Shown here: piece after piece, positions 1-6,663 of the stretch
Position numbering within the stretch: position 1 is the first letter of the stretch
Layout: each line of letters starts with the position of its first letter
Assembly: GCA_946403735.1 (NCBI GenBank)
Contig: CAMJAZ010000014.1
Location: forward strand, 1-11,642
Length of the DNA stretch: 11,642 bases
Source: an uncultured Selenomonadales bacterium
GTDB taxonomy: Bacteria > Bacillota > Negativicutes > Selenomonadales > Selenomonadaceae
Direction: 5' to 3'
Translations under genes and position numbers: made by a program
The notes under the pieces: model-generated
The model's database searches: none
What the model was told of the DNA's origin: nothing
The model's input: only the letters and a program-made list of their open reading frames with translations

Positions 1-813
1 TTTCGCGTTTTTTTCTGTTGTATGATGTTTCACAGCATTTACACGACTGATTTAGCGTCGACGTTTCGCCCTAAGCTGATGATATTTGCTGCGTGTGGCG
101 TACTAGCAATTTTCACGCTGTTAATGTTAATTGTGCCGAAAATTGAGCCAGATAATAGACGACGCGGCGTGATAGTTCAAGCGATTTTCCGCAGTAATTT
201 TGTTTTAATGGGCGTGCCGATTGTTGCAAATATTTTTGGCGATGAAAATATTGCAGTAACTACGATGATGATTGCCGTTATAGTGCCAATGTATAATATT
301 TTAGCGGTGTTTGATTTAGAAACATTTCGTGGCGGAAAATTTGAACTCCTACCGATTTTGAAAGGTGTTTTTAAAAATCCAATGATAATTGGCGCTATAG
401 TCGGCGCATTGCTTTTAATTTTGGGCGTACACGTACCAGCACCAATTTTAAAGCCGATTGGGCAAATTTCAGCGGCGACGACACCAGTTGCGTTGATAAT
501 TTTGGGCGCGTCATTTAAATTCGGCAGTACTCACGAACATAGGTTGCAGTTGGCAGTGTGTATTCTTGGCAGATTGATTTTAGTACCGAGTTTAATTTTG
601 ATGACGGCAATTTTTTTAGGATTTCGCGGAATTGACTTTGTGACGTTAATAGCAATTTTTGGTACGCCGTGTGCAGTAGTATCTTTTGCAATGGCTCAAC
701 AAATGGGCGGCGATTCAGACTTAGCGGGAAATTGCGTCGTGTTTACGTCAGCGCTATCCTGCTTTACGATTTTTTGTTGGCTATTACTTTTCAAGACGCT
801 AGGAATTTTTTAA
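1..813 (+). CDS. AEC-family (auxin efflux carrier-like) permease, 5' end outside window
   Basis: This is an integral membrane transporter of the AEC family, whose bacterial members carry small organic anions such as malate or malonate; the substrate here cannot be read from sequence. The frame is open from base 1, so the gene begins upstream, and the ATG at 22 is probably internal. About 270 residues are visible against roughly 300 for the family, so some 30-50 N-terminal residues are missing. Hydrophobic segments alternate with short polar loops throughout. The stretch FRSNFVLMGVPIVANIFG matches the conserved AEC segment 'F.N..f.G.P....fG', and a second Gly/Pro-rich half (TPVALIILGASF, FGTPCAVVSFAMA) fits the family's inverted two-half layout. 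The gene ends in TAA, followed by a weak terminator-like hairpin. The family call is confident; the substrate is unknown. Confidence 0.85.
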   Translation, partial: FRVFFCCMMFHSIYTTDLASTFRPKLMIFAACGVLAIFTLLMLIVPKIEPDNRRRGVIVQAIFRSNFVLMGVPIVANIFGDENIAVTTMMIAVIVPMYNILAVFDLETFRGGKFELLPILKGVFKNPMIIGAIVGALLLILGVHVPAPILKPIGQISAATTPVALIILGASFKFGSTHEHRLQLAVCILGRLILVPSLILMTAIFLGFRGIDFVTLIAIFGTPCAVVSFAMAQQMGGDSDLAGNCVVFTSALSCFTIFCWLLLFKTLGIF

Positions 814-837
814 ATGAAATTAATCGTAAAAAATTTT

Positions 838-870
838 TGCCGCGCAGAAATTGTTGCGGTATTTTTATTT
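838..870 (+). terminator. Weak terminator-like hairpin after the AEC permease
   Basis: CCGC at 840-843 pairs with GCGG at 856-859, extended outward by a G-U and a T-A pair, with a 10-12 base loop. It is followed by a T-rich run (861-870). The stem is short, so termination may be partial. Confidence 0.4.
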
Positions 871-882
871 GTTAAAATTTGG

Positions 883-911
883 TTGAATAATTTCAGCGTA
901 TGAGTTAAAAT
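883..911 (+). promoter_or_regulatory. Sigma-A-type promoter for the exonuclease gene
   Basis: TTGAAT at 883-888 and TAAAAT at 906-911 are separated by exactly 17 bases. Transcription would begin near 918, just before the AGGAGG ribosome binding site at 930-935. The same TAAAAT -10 box recurs upstream of other genes in the window, which supports the assignment. Confidence 0.6.
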
Positions 912-942
912 TTTAACAGGAAAGAAATTAGGAGGCGTTTTA

Positions 943-1596
943 GTGGTTCATATTGTTATCGATTTGGAAATGAATCCTGTTAGCAAAACTTTAAAAGACG
1001 TGCGGCGATATTTGCTTGACGAAGTTATAGAATTTGGCGCCGTCAAACTTGATGAAAATTATCAGCCGATTGCAGAATTTCAAAGTTACGTTAAGCCAGA
1101 GTTCAACGAAATTACTAAACACATAACAAAGTTGACTGGAATAACTAACGAAATGGTCGCCGATAAAAATAATTTTGAAGTTGAATTTAAAAAATTTTTT
1201 GATTGGATTGGCACTTGGGATATGACGCTTTATTCTTGGAGTCCATCCGATATAAAGCAACTGAAAGCTGAATGCAGTTACAAGATGCCATATTTTGACA
1301 CCGAACGAATGGAGCAACAGTGGATTGACATTCAAAAAGATTTCGACGACAAAATTGGCTTGCACAGCAATTTAGCGTTGAAACACGCAGTCGGTGCAAT
1401 GAATAGAAATTTTGAAGGAACGCAACATACGGCACTTGCGGACGCGGCAAATACGGCGGCGATTTTAACTTTAATGCAAGATGATGAAGCCTTCCAAAAA
1501 ACTATGCAACCCGTTATCGACTTGCTCAAGCCCAAAAATCTTTCAAATTCAATCGGCGACCTGTTCCCCGAACTTGCAAATTTAAAATTCGATTGA
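943..1596 (+). CDS. DEDDh-family 3'-5' exonuclease (KapD/DnaQ-like)
   Basis: This is a stand-alone 217-residue exonuclease of the RNase T/DnaQ superfamily, expected to remove nucleotides from 3' ends of RNA or DNA using two metal ions. The DEDDh residues are visible: D7 and E9 in IDLEMN, D103 in SPSDIKQL, and H162 with D167 in HTALADA (H-x4-D). The N-terminal layout, with E30FG and the 'ITKLTGIT' segment at 61-68, is typical of the KapD-like group (COG5018). The start is GTG, with AGGAGG at 930-935 seven bases upstream; the next residues give a standard beta-1 strand (VHIVIDLE), so this start is well supported. It stands alone between its own promoter and terminator. Whether it acts on RNA or DNA cannot be decided here; some KapD relatives inhibit sporulation, but there is no evidence for that role here. 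Confidence 0.9.
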   Translation: MVHIVIDLEMNPVSKTLKDVRRYLLDEVIEFGAVKLDENYQPIAEFQSYVKPEFNEITKHITKLTGITNEMVADKNNFEVEFKKFFDWIGTWDMTLYSWSPSDIKQLKAECSYKMPYFDTERMEQQWIDIQKDFDDKIGLHSNLALKHAVGAMNRNFEGTQHTALADAANTAAILTLMQDDEAFQKTMQPVIDLLKPKNLSNSIGDLFPELANLKFD

Positions 1597-1610
1597 AAAT
1601 AATTTTTTAC

Positions 1611-1640
1611 AAAAGCCGCTTTCATAGCGGTTTTTATTTT
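1611..1640 (+). terminator. Rho-independent terminator after the exonuclease gene
   Basis: CCGCT at 1616-1620 pairs with AGCGG at 1626-1630 around the loop TTCAT. A/T pairs extend the stem outward, and a T-rich tail follows from 1631. It sits 15 bases after the stop codon. Confidence 0.8.
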
Positions 1641-1731
1641 TGTCTAATTTACCCGTCACGAACATTTACTAAATTTTTTTCTAGCAAGTAACGATAAAAT
1701 TATATATCTTTTTGGACGGAGTGATAAAGTT

Positions 1732-3189
1732 ATGGACATTAACTCAACTAACAACGGAGCGGTGGTAAACGGTAGCGACGCCAACGACAATATAAAATTG
1801 TACGGCAACCACTCAACTGTAAATGCAATGGGCGGCGACGACGTTATTTCTGTCAATGGCGGCAGACACGATAGCGGCGTTTGGATTGACGGCGATGAAA
1901 CCGACAGGATTAACGCGGGCGACGGCAACGACTCAATTTCGATTTACTCGCGCGGCGGAATAATTTACGGCGAAACGGGCAACGATACCGTCACGATAAA
2001 CCGCGATCATACTTTTGCTGACGGCGGCAACGGCAATGACATTTTCCACATTTTCGGCGGCGGCTCTAATCCTATCAACAATATCACAATCACTGGCGGC
2101 GCTGGCAATGATACTGTATGGATTGAACCGCATTACAATAAAAATGTTGGCGTCGTAGTCACAGATTTTTCCAACGATGAAACTTTCCGCCTTGATGATA
2201 TTTATTTCGGAATTTCTAGTAGAAATTTGACGCAGACTAATGCAAGCGGAAATGTTGTCATTCAAGATACTTCGGAGAATCAGCCGTTGAATATGACTTT
2301 GCAAGGCGTAAGTGACATTAGCCAAGTTGCCAACGCTAAATATATTCGCTACTACGAAGGAACGCCCTATGGTAGCTCAACTTTTGGTGAACTTTTCGGC
2401 GTTACCTCTTCAAGCGGTTCATCTTCGTCAAATAATTCCTCAAGTTCAACCGATACAAATTCTGGAGGCAATTCCAATTCGACAAGTTCAAGCGGCGGCG
2501 GTGATACAATCATCAATAATAATTATAATTATTATGGCGACGTTTACATCATCAACATAACTGGCAACGTTTACATTTACAACGGTGGCAACAAAGTCAT
2601 CAATAATTATCAGCAAGGCGAAGTTGTTCAGCTTGACAGCGATTATCAGGGAATTGACTTGAATGGTAATTCTTTCTACGTCAATTCAAGTTCAGGACAG
2701 CTTGAAATTCAAAATTCGCGTGACAAATTTATCAGCTACGGCGCGGGAAATAGTAATGTTGTAGCGTATTCATACGTTGCAAGTGGCGGCGGCGAAGTTA
2801 ATGGACGTGACAAAGGCGCGGCAGAAATTATGATTGGCGGCGACAATGCTAACAATCAGATTTACGCGGGAAGTGGCGGCTCAAGTATGTGGGGCGGCAA
2901 TGGCGGCGCTGACAGTATGCAAGGCGGCGAAGGTTACGACGAATTCTTCTTTGCAATGGGTAGCGGTAATGATACAATAGGTGGCGCTGGTGAAAATGAT
3001 ATGGTTAATTTGCTCGGCGTGACGCTAGATCAAATTTCTTCCGCGCAGGTTACAGAGCAAGGCGTTGACTTAAGCTTTGTTGACGGCGGCAAATTGAAAG
3101 TCGAAGGCAATACGAACGTCGGCTACAAACTTGGCAATGAAGTTTACGCCTGCAATCAAACTACTGGCGAATGGTACACGCGAAATTAA
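1732..3189 (+). CDS. RTX-type (hemolysin-type calcium-binding repeat) protein, probably secreted
   Basis: This is a 485-residue acidic protein rich in Gly, Asn, Asp and Ser. Residues 34-131 hold RTX-like nonapeptide units (GGDDVISVN, GDGNDSISI, GETGNDTVTI, GGNGNDIFHI, GGAGNDTVWI), which in this family bind Ca2+ between turns of a parallel beta-roll. A Ser/Asn/Gly linker follows at about 225-262, then a Tyr/Asn beta-rich stretch (NNYNYYGDVYIINITGNV). A second, looser RTX block lies at 368-427 and includes GGNGGADSMQGG and GSGNDTIGG. The C-terminal 60 residues carry no repeats. There is no N-terminal signal peptide, so type I secretion through a C-terminal signal is the natural inference, but no type I transporter is in the window. 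Only one cysteine (474) is present. The ATG has GGAG at 1718-1721, ten bases upstream. No catalytic domain was recognised, so it may be a surface or matrix protein. Confidence 0.8.
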   Translation: MDINSTNNGAVVNGSDANDNIKLYGNHSTVNAMGGDDVISVNGGRHDSGVWIDGDETDRINAGDGNDSISIYSRGGIIYGETGNDTVTINRDHTFADGGNGNDIFHIFGGGSNPINNITITGGAGNDTVWIEPHYNKNVGVVVTDFSNDETFRLDDIYFGISSRNLTQTNASGNVVIQDTSENQPLNMTLQGVSDISQVANAKYIRYYEGTPYGSSTFGELFGVTSSSGSSSSNNSSSSTDTNSGGNSNSTSSSGGGDTIINNNYNYYGDVYIINITGNVYIYNGGNKVINNYQQGEVVQLDSDYQGIDLNGNSFYVNSSSGQLEIQNSRDKFISYGAGNSNVVAYSYVASGGGEVNGRDKGAAEIMIGGDNANNQIYAGSGGSSMWGGNGGADSMQGGEGYDEFFFAMGSGNDTIGGAGENDMVNLLGVTLDQISSAQVTEQGVDLSFVDGGKLKVEGNTNVGYKLGNEVYACNQTTGEWYTRN

Positions 3190-3256
3190 TTTGTAGAACG
3201 TATAGAAAACGTGGCGGGAAGTTAAAAACTTTTCGCTAAACGTATAAAAAATTTTT

Positions 3257-3290
3257 TTAGCCGTTATAAAATGTAGCGGCTTTTTTTATT
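3257..3290 (+). terminator. Rho-independent terminator after the RTX-type gene
   Basis: AGCCG at 3259-3263 pairs with CGGCT at 3277-3281; a G-U and two A-T pairs extend the stem inward around a 7-base loop. It runs directly into a T7 stretch at 3281-3287. Confidence 0.8.
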
Positions 3291-3357
3291 CATTTTAAAA
3301 TAAAAAAATCTTTCCCAAATTTTAAAATTTTTTATAGCAGTTAATTTGAAAATGGCA

Positions 3358-3386
3358 TTGAAAAATTTTTGACTACAAAGTAAAAT
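3358..3386 (+). promoter_or_regulatory. Candidate promoter for the HtrA gene
   Basis: TTGAAA at 3358-3363 and TAAAAT at 3381-3386 are 17 bases apart. The predicted start of transcription (about 3393) almost touches the ribosome binding site GGAGG at 3394-3398, giving a very short leader. That is unusual and lowers confidence. Confidence 0.4.
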
Positions 3387-3406
3387 TATAGTCGGAGGTA
3401 TGAAAA

Positions 3407-4507
3407 ATGAAATTTGGAAAAATTCCCAAGTTAATCTGTGCTGTAGCAACAGTAGCATTGCTTACGTTCAGCGGCTGCGGTACAGGTAACGAAACATCCA
3501 GCGAAATAACACCAGCTGTCACGGAGGCGGCATCCAACGATAAAAGTACACCCCGAATATCTGACGCAAGAAATACGCCTGCCGCTCGTGCCGCCAAATT
3601 AGTAGGTCCTGCAGTCGTCGGGATAACTAATCGCGTCGTTGCAAGAGATTTTTTTAATCGTCAAGTTGAAGCGACTGGCTGGGGTTCTGGCGTAATTTTC
3701 CGCAGTGACGGTTACATTGTCACAAATAATCACGTCGTTTCTGATTCAAAGGAATTAATCGTTTCCCTTGCGGACGGCAGAACTTTCAACGGTGAACTTG
3801 TCGGAGCTGATGAACTTACTGATATTGCCGTCGTGAAGATTAACGCTAAAGATTTACCAACTGCACCTTTCGGCAATTCAGATGATATTATGGTCGGCGA
3901 ACCTGCTATAGCTATCGGCAATCCTATGGGCTTGGAATATAGCGGCAGTGTTACAGTCGGCGTTATCAGCGCGTTGAACCGTACCATTTCCACAAATGAC
4001 AGCGTTAGCTTTCTGCAGACTGACGCGGCAATAAATCAAGGCAACTCTGGTGGCGCACTTGTCAACGCAGACGGTGAAGTTATCGGCATTCCTAGCGTTA
4101 AAATTGTTCGTAGCGGCTTTGAAGGTATGGCGTTTGCAATTCCGATTAACACTGTTAAAACTGTTGTTGAAGATCTCGTGTCTAAAGGTTATGTTGCTCG
4201 TCCGTACATGGGAATTACGCCGTTTGACAAGCCAACTGCGGCACGTTACGGCTATTCACTTTCCATTGACAGAGGCGTTTACATTTTCCAAGTGGCGCTC
4301 GGCAGTCCAGCTGACCGCGCAGGTTTACAACGTGACGATATAATTTTGTCGATTGACGGCAAGGAAATTAATTCAGTTAGCGAAATTCGCGCAGAAATTA
4401 ATTCACATAAAGTTGGTGACACAATCAAGGTTACATACACACGCGGCGGAACTTCACATACCGTTGACGTTGTATTACAGGAGATGCCACCGCCAGAGAA
4501 TAATTAA
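3407..4507 (+). CDS. htrA: HtrA/DegP-type serine protease with PDZ domain, probable lipoprotein
   Basis: This is a 366-residue envelope quality-control protease that should degrade misfolded exported proteins. The trypsin-like catalytic triad is complete: H109 in TNNHVV, D139 in LTDIAV and S214 in GNSGGA. A single PDZ domain follows at about 265-358 (YMGITPF, GSPADRAGL, GDDIILSIDGKEI-like), so the architecture is the one-PDZ form common in Firmicutes. The N-terminus (MKFGKIPK, then a hydrophobic run to T20) ends in FSGC with C24, a slightly off-consensus lipobox. A low-complexity acidic Ser/Thr linker (25-60) follows, as expected for a protein tethered to a membrane. The ATG has GGAGG at 3394-3398, eight bases upstream; an ATG at 3400 is out of frame. 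The gene appears monocistronic or weakly linked to the condensation-domain gene 74 bases downstream. Confidence 0.93.
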   Translation: MKFGKIPKLICAVATVALLTFSGCGTGNETSSEITPAVTEAASNDKSTPRISDARNTPAARAAKLVGPAVVGITNRVVARDFFNRQVEATGWGSGVIFRSDGYIVTNNHVVSDSKELIVSLADGRTFNGELVGADELTDIAVVKINAKDLPTAPFGNSDDIMVGEPAIAIGNPMGLEYSGSVTVGVISALNRTISTNDSVSFLQTDAAINQGNSGGALVNADGEVIGIPSVKIVRSGFEGMAFAIPINTVKTVVEDLVSKGYVARPYMGITPFDKPTAARYGYSLSIDRGVYIFQVALGSPADRAGLQRDDIILSIDGKEINSVSEIRAEINSHKVGDTIKVTYTRGGTSHTVDVVLQEMPPPENN

Positions 4508-4508
4508 T

Positions 4509-4554
4509 AATTAAGAATTAGGAATTAAGAATGGAAAATTTAATTCTTAATTCT
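4509..4554 (+). repeat. AT-rich direct and inverted repeat between htrA and the condensation-domain gene
   Basis: AATTAAGAAT occurs at 4509-4518 and again at 4523-4532. The second copy is part of a perfect 11-base inverted repeat (4522-4532 with 4543-4553) around a 10-base loop. No T-run follows, so it is not a standard terminator. This type of repeated AATTAAGAATT sequence is typical of spacers. It contains the ATG at 4531, which argues against that codon being the start of the next gene. Confidence 0.6.
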
Positions 4555-4568
4555 ACATTCAAAAGAAT

Positions 4569-4575
4569 GGGAGGG
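4569..4575 (+). promoter_or_regulatory. Ribosome binding site that decides the condensation-gene start
   Basis: GGGAGGG lies six bases before TTG 4582. It is much stronger than the AGGA (4520-4523) before ATG 4531, so it favours the TTG start. Confidence 0.6.
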
Positions 4576-4581
4576 TTGACG

Positions 4582-5835
4582 TTGAATAGTGGAAGATTTT
4601 ACCCGCTCCGCCCAATTCAAAGATTTTTAGTCGATACGCACTTTAAAAAAGCTAAATCGACTATGATGAACGTGGGCGCATTAATGAGACTTTCGCCAGT
4701 CGTCGATATGGAAAGATTAGCCGACGCCATAAACGATACGCTTGAAACGCATGATATTTTCCGTTGTCGCTTGGTAATTCATCCTGAAACGCAAGATATT
4801 TGCCAAACTTTTGACGGCGAAGTTGTAAAAGTTAAAGTTGAAGAAATTTCCGATGAAGAATTTGAACTTATGCGGAAAAAAATGTTGCGCACTCCGTACA
4901 AAATTATTAATCAGCCGCTTTATCATATTTATTTATTCGTGACGCCTACCGCAAAATATTTTTATCTCGATTTTTATCACGCGATAATGGACGGTATGTC
5001 GATAGCAATTCTTTTCCAGCGTGAAATGAATCTTCGGTATAACGGCAGGAACATTCCAACAATTTATTCAAGCTACGCGAATTTCATTTTGCAAGAAGCG
5101 CAAATTTCACCTGCCGCGTTGGAAAGTGGACATGCTTATTGGCGCGGACTGCTGACTAATTATGACAGCGAAAAAAATTTGCCGCCTGCTGACGTTAAAG
5201 ACGGTAAGGCTTGGGCGAAAGGCGAACTGCGGACGAAATTTCAAAATATCAGTGAAGAATTTTTCCGTAAGAGTCGCCGTAACGAAAATAATTTTTTCCT
5301 TGCCGCGTCATTGATTACCCTTTCAAAAATTTCTGGCAATGAAAATGTTTTTATGAAGTTGATACACGGCGGAAGAACTCAAGCGCTTGAACGTCACGTT
5401 ATGGGCTTAATGTATGATATTGTCCCTTGCACGTGGAACTTTGAAAATGATATGACGGTCGCTGAATATCTTGATACGTTAATGGGCAAAATTCAGACGG
5501 AGTTGACGTACAAGAAAGGTTTAGATATTGTCTACAACGAAGGACTTGCCGACGATTGCCCTTGCCTTGTCTTCCAAAAAAATATTTTTATCGATCACGC
5601 GATAATTGGCGATACGACGGCGGATGTTATTGATATGCCGCCGAATGAAATTTCTGCCGCTGAAAATTCACTCGACATTCAAATTTTCGCGAAGGAAGAC
5701 GGTATGTATGAACTTTGGCTGGAGTACGACGCAGGAAGATTTTCAGAAGGCTTGATGAAAAAATTTATCGCGATGCTTGATGAAGTTATTCTCGGTATGC
5801 AGAACTCGAAAACTTTACTTTCGGCACTTCGTTAA
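4582..5835 (+). CDS. Stand-alone NRPS-type condensation-domain protein
   Basis: About 417 residues form one condensation (C) domain of the CoA-dependent acyltransferase fold, which joins an acyl or aminoacyl group to an amine or alcohol. It opens with the C1-like motif YPLRPIQRF at residues 7-15. The catalytic HHxxxDG motif appears as YHAIMDG at 132-138: the second His (133) and the Asp-Gly are kept, and the first His is Tyr. A later VMGLMYDIVP segment (273-282) matches the 'vG.f.Ntlp' C5 region. There is no adenylation, carrier or thioesterase domain here or nearby. I prefer TTG at 4582 because GGGAGGG (4569-4575) lies six bases upstream; the frame is also open to an ATG at 4531 (434 aa), but that codon lies in a spacer hairpin and the added residues do not resemble the family. 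Substrates are unknown; an acyltransferase making a lipid or small peptide is one option. Confidence 0.8.
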   Translation: MNSGRFYPLRPIQRFLVDTHFKKAKSTMMNVGALMRLSPVVDMERLADAINDTLETHDIFRCRLVIHPETQDICQTFDGEVVKVKVEEISDEEFELMRKKMLRTPYKIINQPLYHIYLFVTPTAKYFYLDFYHAIMDGMSIAILFQREMNLRYNGRNIPTIYSSYANFILQEAQISPAALESGHAYWRGLLTNYDSEKNLPPADVKDGKAWAKGELRTKFQNISEEFFRKSRRNENNFFLAASLITLSKISGNENVFMKLIHGGRTQALERHVMGLMYDIVPCTWNFENDMTVAEYLDTLMGKIQTELTYKKGLDIVYNEGLADDCPCLVFQKNIFIDHAIIGDTTADVIDMPPNEISAAENSLDIQIFAKEDGMYELWLEYDAGRFSEGLMKKFIAMLDEVILGMQNSKTLLSALR

Positions 5836-5916
5836 AATTTAGATTGTCGAAAATATGGCTCGTAAATAAATTTACATTTGGTGAGATTTTTATTTTTGAA
5901 ATTTACTTTTCTTTCG

Positions 5917-5939
5917 GCGCAAAAGAATCATCCTTGCGC
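5917..5939. repeat. Small inverted repeat in the spacer before the UPF0173 gene
   Basis: GCGCAA at 5917-5922 is the exact reverse complement of TTGCGC at 5934-5939, with an 11-base loop, in an otherwise AT-rich 168-base spacer. No T-run follows (the next bases are GCCCCC), so it does not look like a normal terminator. It may be a worn extragenic repeat; I see no gene in this spacer. Confidence 0.35.
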
Positions 5940-6003
5940 GCCCCCAACTTATTCCAACGTATTCTTTCAGAATGAAATAAAATTTTTTAGGAGCTAGATA
6001 AAT

Positions 6004-6663
6004 ATGTTGAAGTTTAATTATTACGGTCACGCTTGCTTTCAGCTTGACGACGGCAAGTACAAAATTTTGTTTGATCCATTTTTAACAGGCAACCCTCAAG
6101 CTACGATTAATCCTGATGACGTTCAAGCAGATTATATTTTTTTAACGCACGCGCACAGCGACCACGTTGGCGACGCTTACGACATTTTGGAACATACGGG
6201 CGCAACGGTTATCGGCATTCCTGAAATTATGGACTTCGGCGGCGCAAACGTTAAAACAATCGGAATGAATCTTGGTGGCACGTTGAAACTTCCTTTCGGT
6301 TATGCGCGAATGGTACCAGCTTTGCACAGTTCTGGAATTGGCGGCGGCGTTGCTTGCGGTTACGTCGTAAATATCGATAGTAAAAATATTTACTTCGCAG
6401 GAGATACTTGCCTTTTCAGCGATATGAAGTTAATCGGTGAACGTGACGCGATTGACTACGCAGTTTTGCCGATTGGTGGACACTTCACAATGGACGCTAT
6501 CGACGCGGCAAGAGCAGTTGAATTTCTCGGCGCGAAAAATGCCATTCCCGTCCACTACGACACGTGGCAACCGATTGAACAAAATCCCGAAGACTTTAAA
6601 AAGCTTGTCAAGACCGCGCAGGTTCACATTGTCAAGCCTGGCGAATCAATCGAATTAATTTAA
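6004..6663 (+). CDS. UPF0173-family metal-dependent hydrolase (metallo-beta-lactamase fold)
   Basis: This is a 219-residue cytoplasmic metallo-beta-lactamase-fold protein of the YtkL/UPF0173 group; the physiological substrate of the group is not settled. The metal-binding signature HAHSDH is complete at 49-54, with further ligand candidates H108, D134 (in AGDT), H160 and H184. The N-terminus (FNYYGHACFQL, then ILFDPFLTGNP) is characteristic of the group, and the length is close to family norm. The ATG is preceded by AGGAG at 5989-5993, ten bases away, slightly long but acceptable. The stop codon shares one base with the miaA start, so the two are very likely co-transcribed and translationally coupled. 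No clear promoter was found in the 168-base spacer, although TAAAAT occurs at 5978-5983 without a good -35 box. Confidence 0.92.
   Translation: MLKFNYYGHACFQLDDGKYKILFDPFLTGNPQATINPDDVQADYIFLTHAHSDHVGDAYDILEHTGATVIGIPEIMDFGGANVKTIGMNLGGTLKLPFGYARMVPALHSSGIGGGVACGYVVNIDSKNIYFAGDTCLFSDMKLIGERDAIDYAVLPIGGHFTMDAIDAARAVEFLGAKNAIPVHYDTWQPIEQNPEDFKKLVKTAQVHIVKPGESIELI

Noticed and set aside
669..875. 68-residue open frame overlapping the end of the AEC permease
   Set aside because: It is out of frame with a clear gene, has no ribosome binding site and runs through the terminator-like hairpin.
2312..2560. 82-residue open frame inside the RTX-type gene
   Set aside because: It lies wholly inside a well-supported gene in another frame, with low-complexity residues and no ribosome binding site.
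1732..3189. Tandem GGC/GAC-rich DNA repeats considered as a CRISPR or minisatellite
   Set aside because: The repetition is at the protein level (RTX nonapeptides) and the DNA copies differ; there are no regular spacers.
4531..4581. ATG start for the condensation-domain gene
   Set aside because: The codon sits in a spacer inverted repeat with only a weak AGGA upstream; TTG 4582 has a strong site and begins just before the conserved YPLRPIQ motif.
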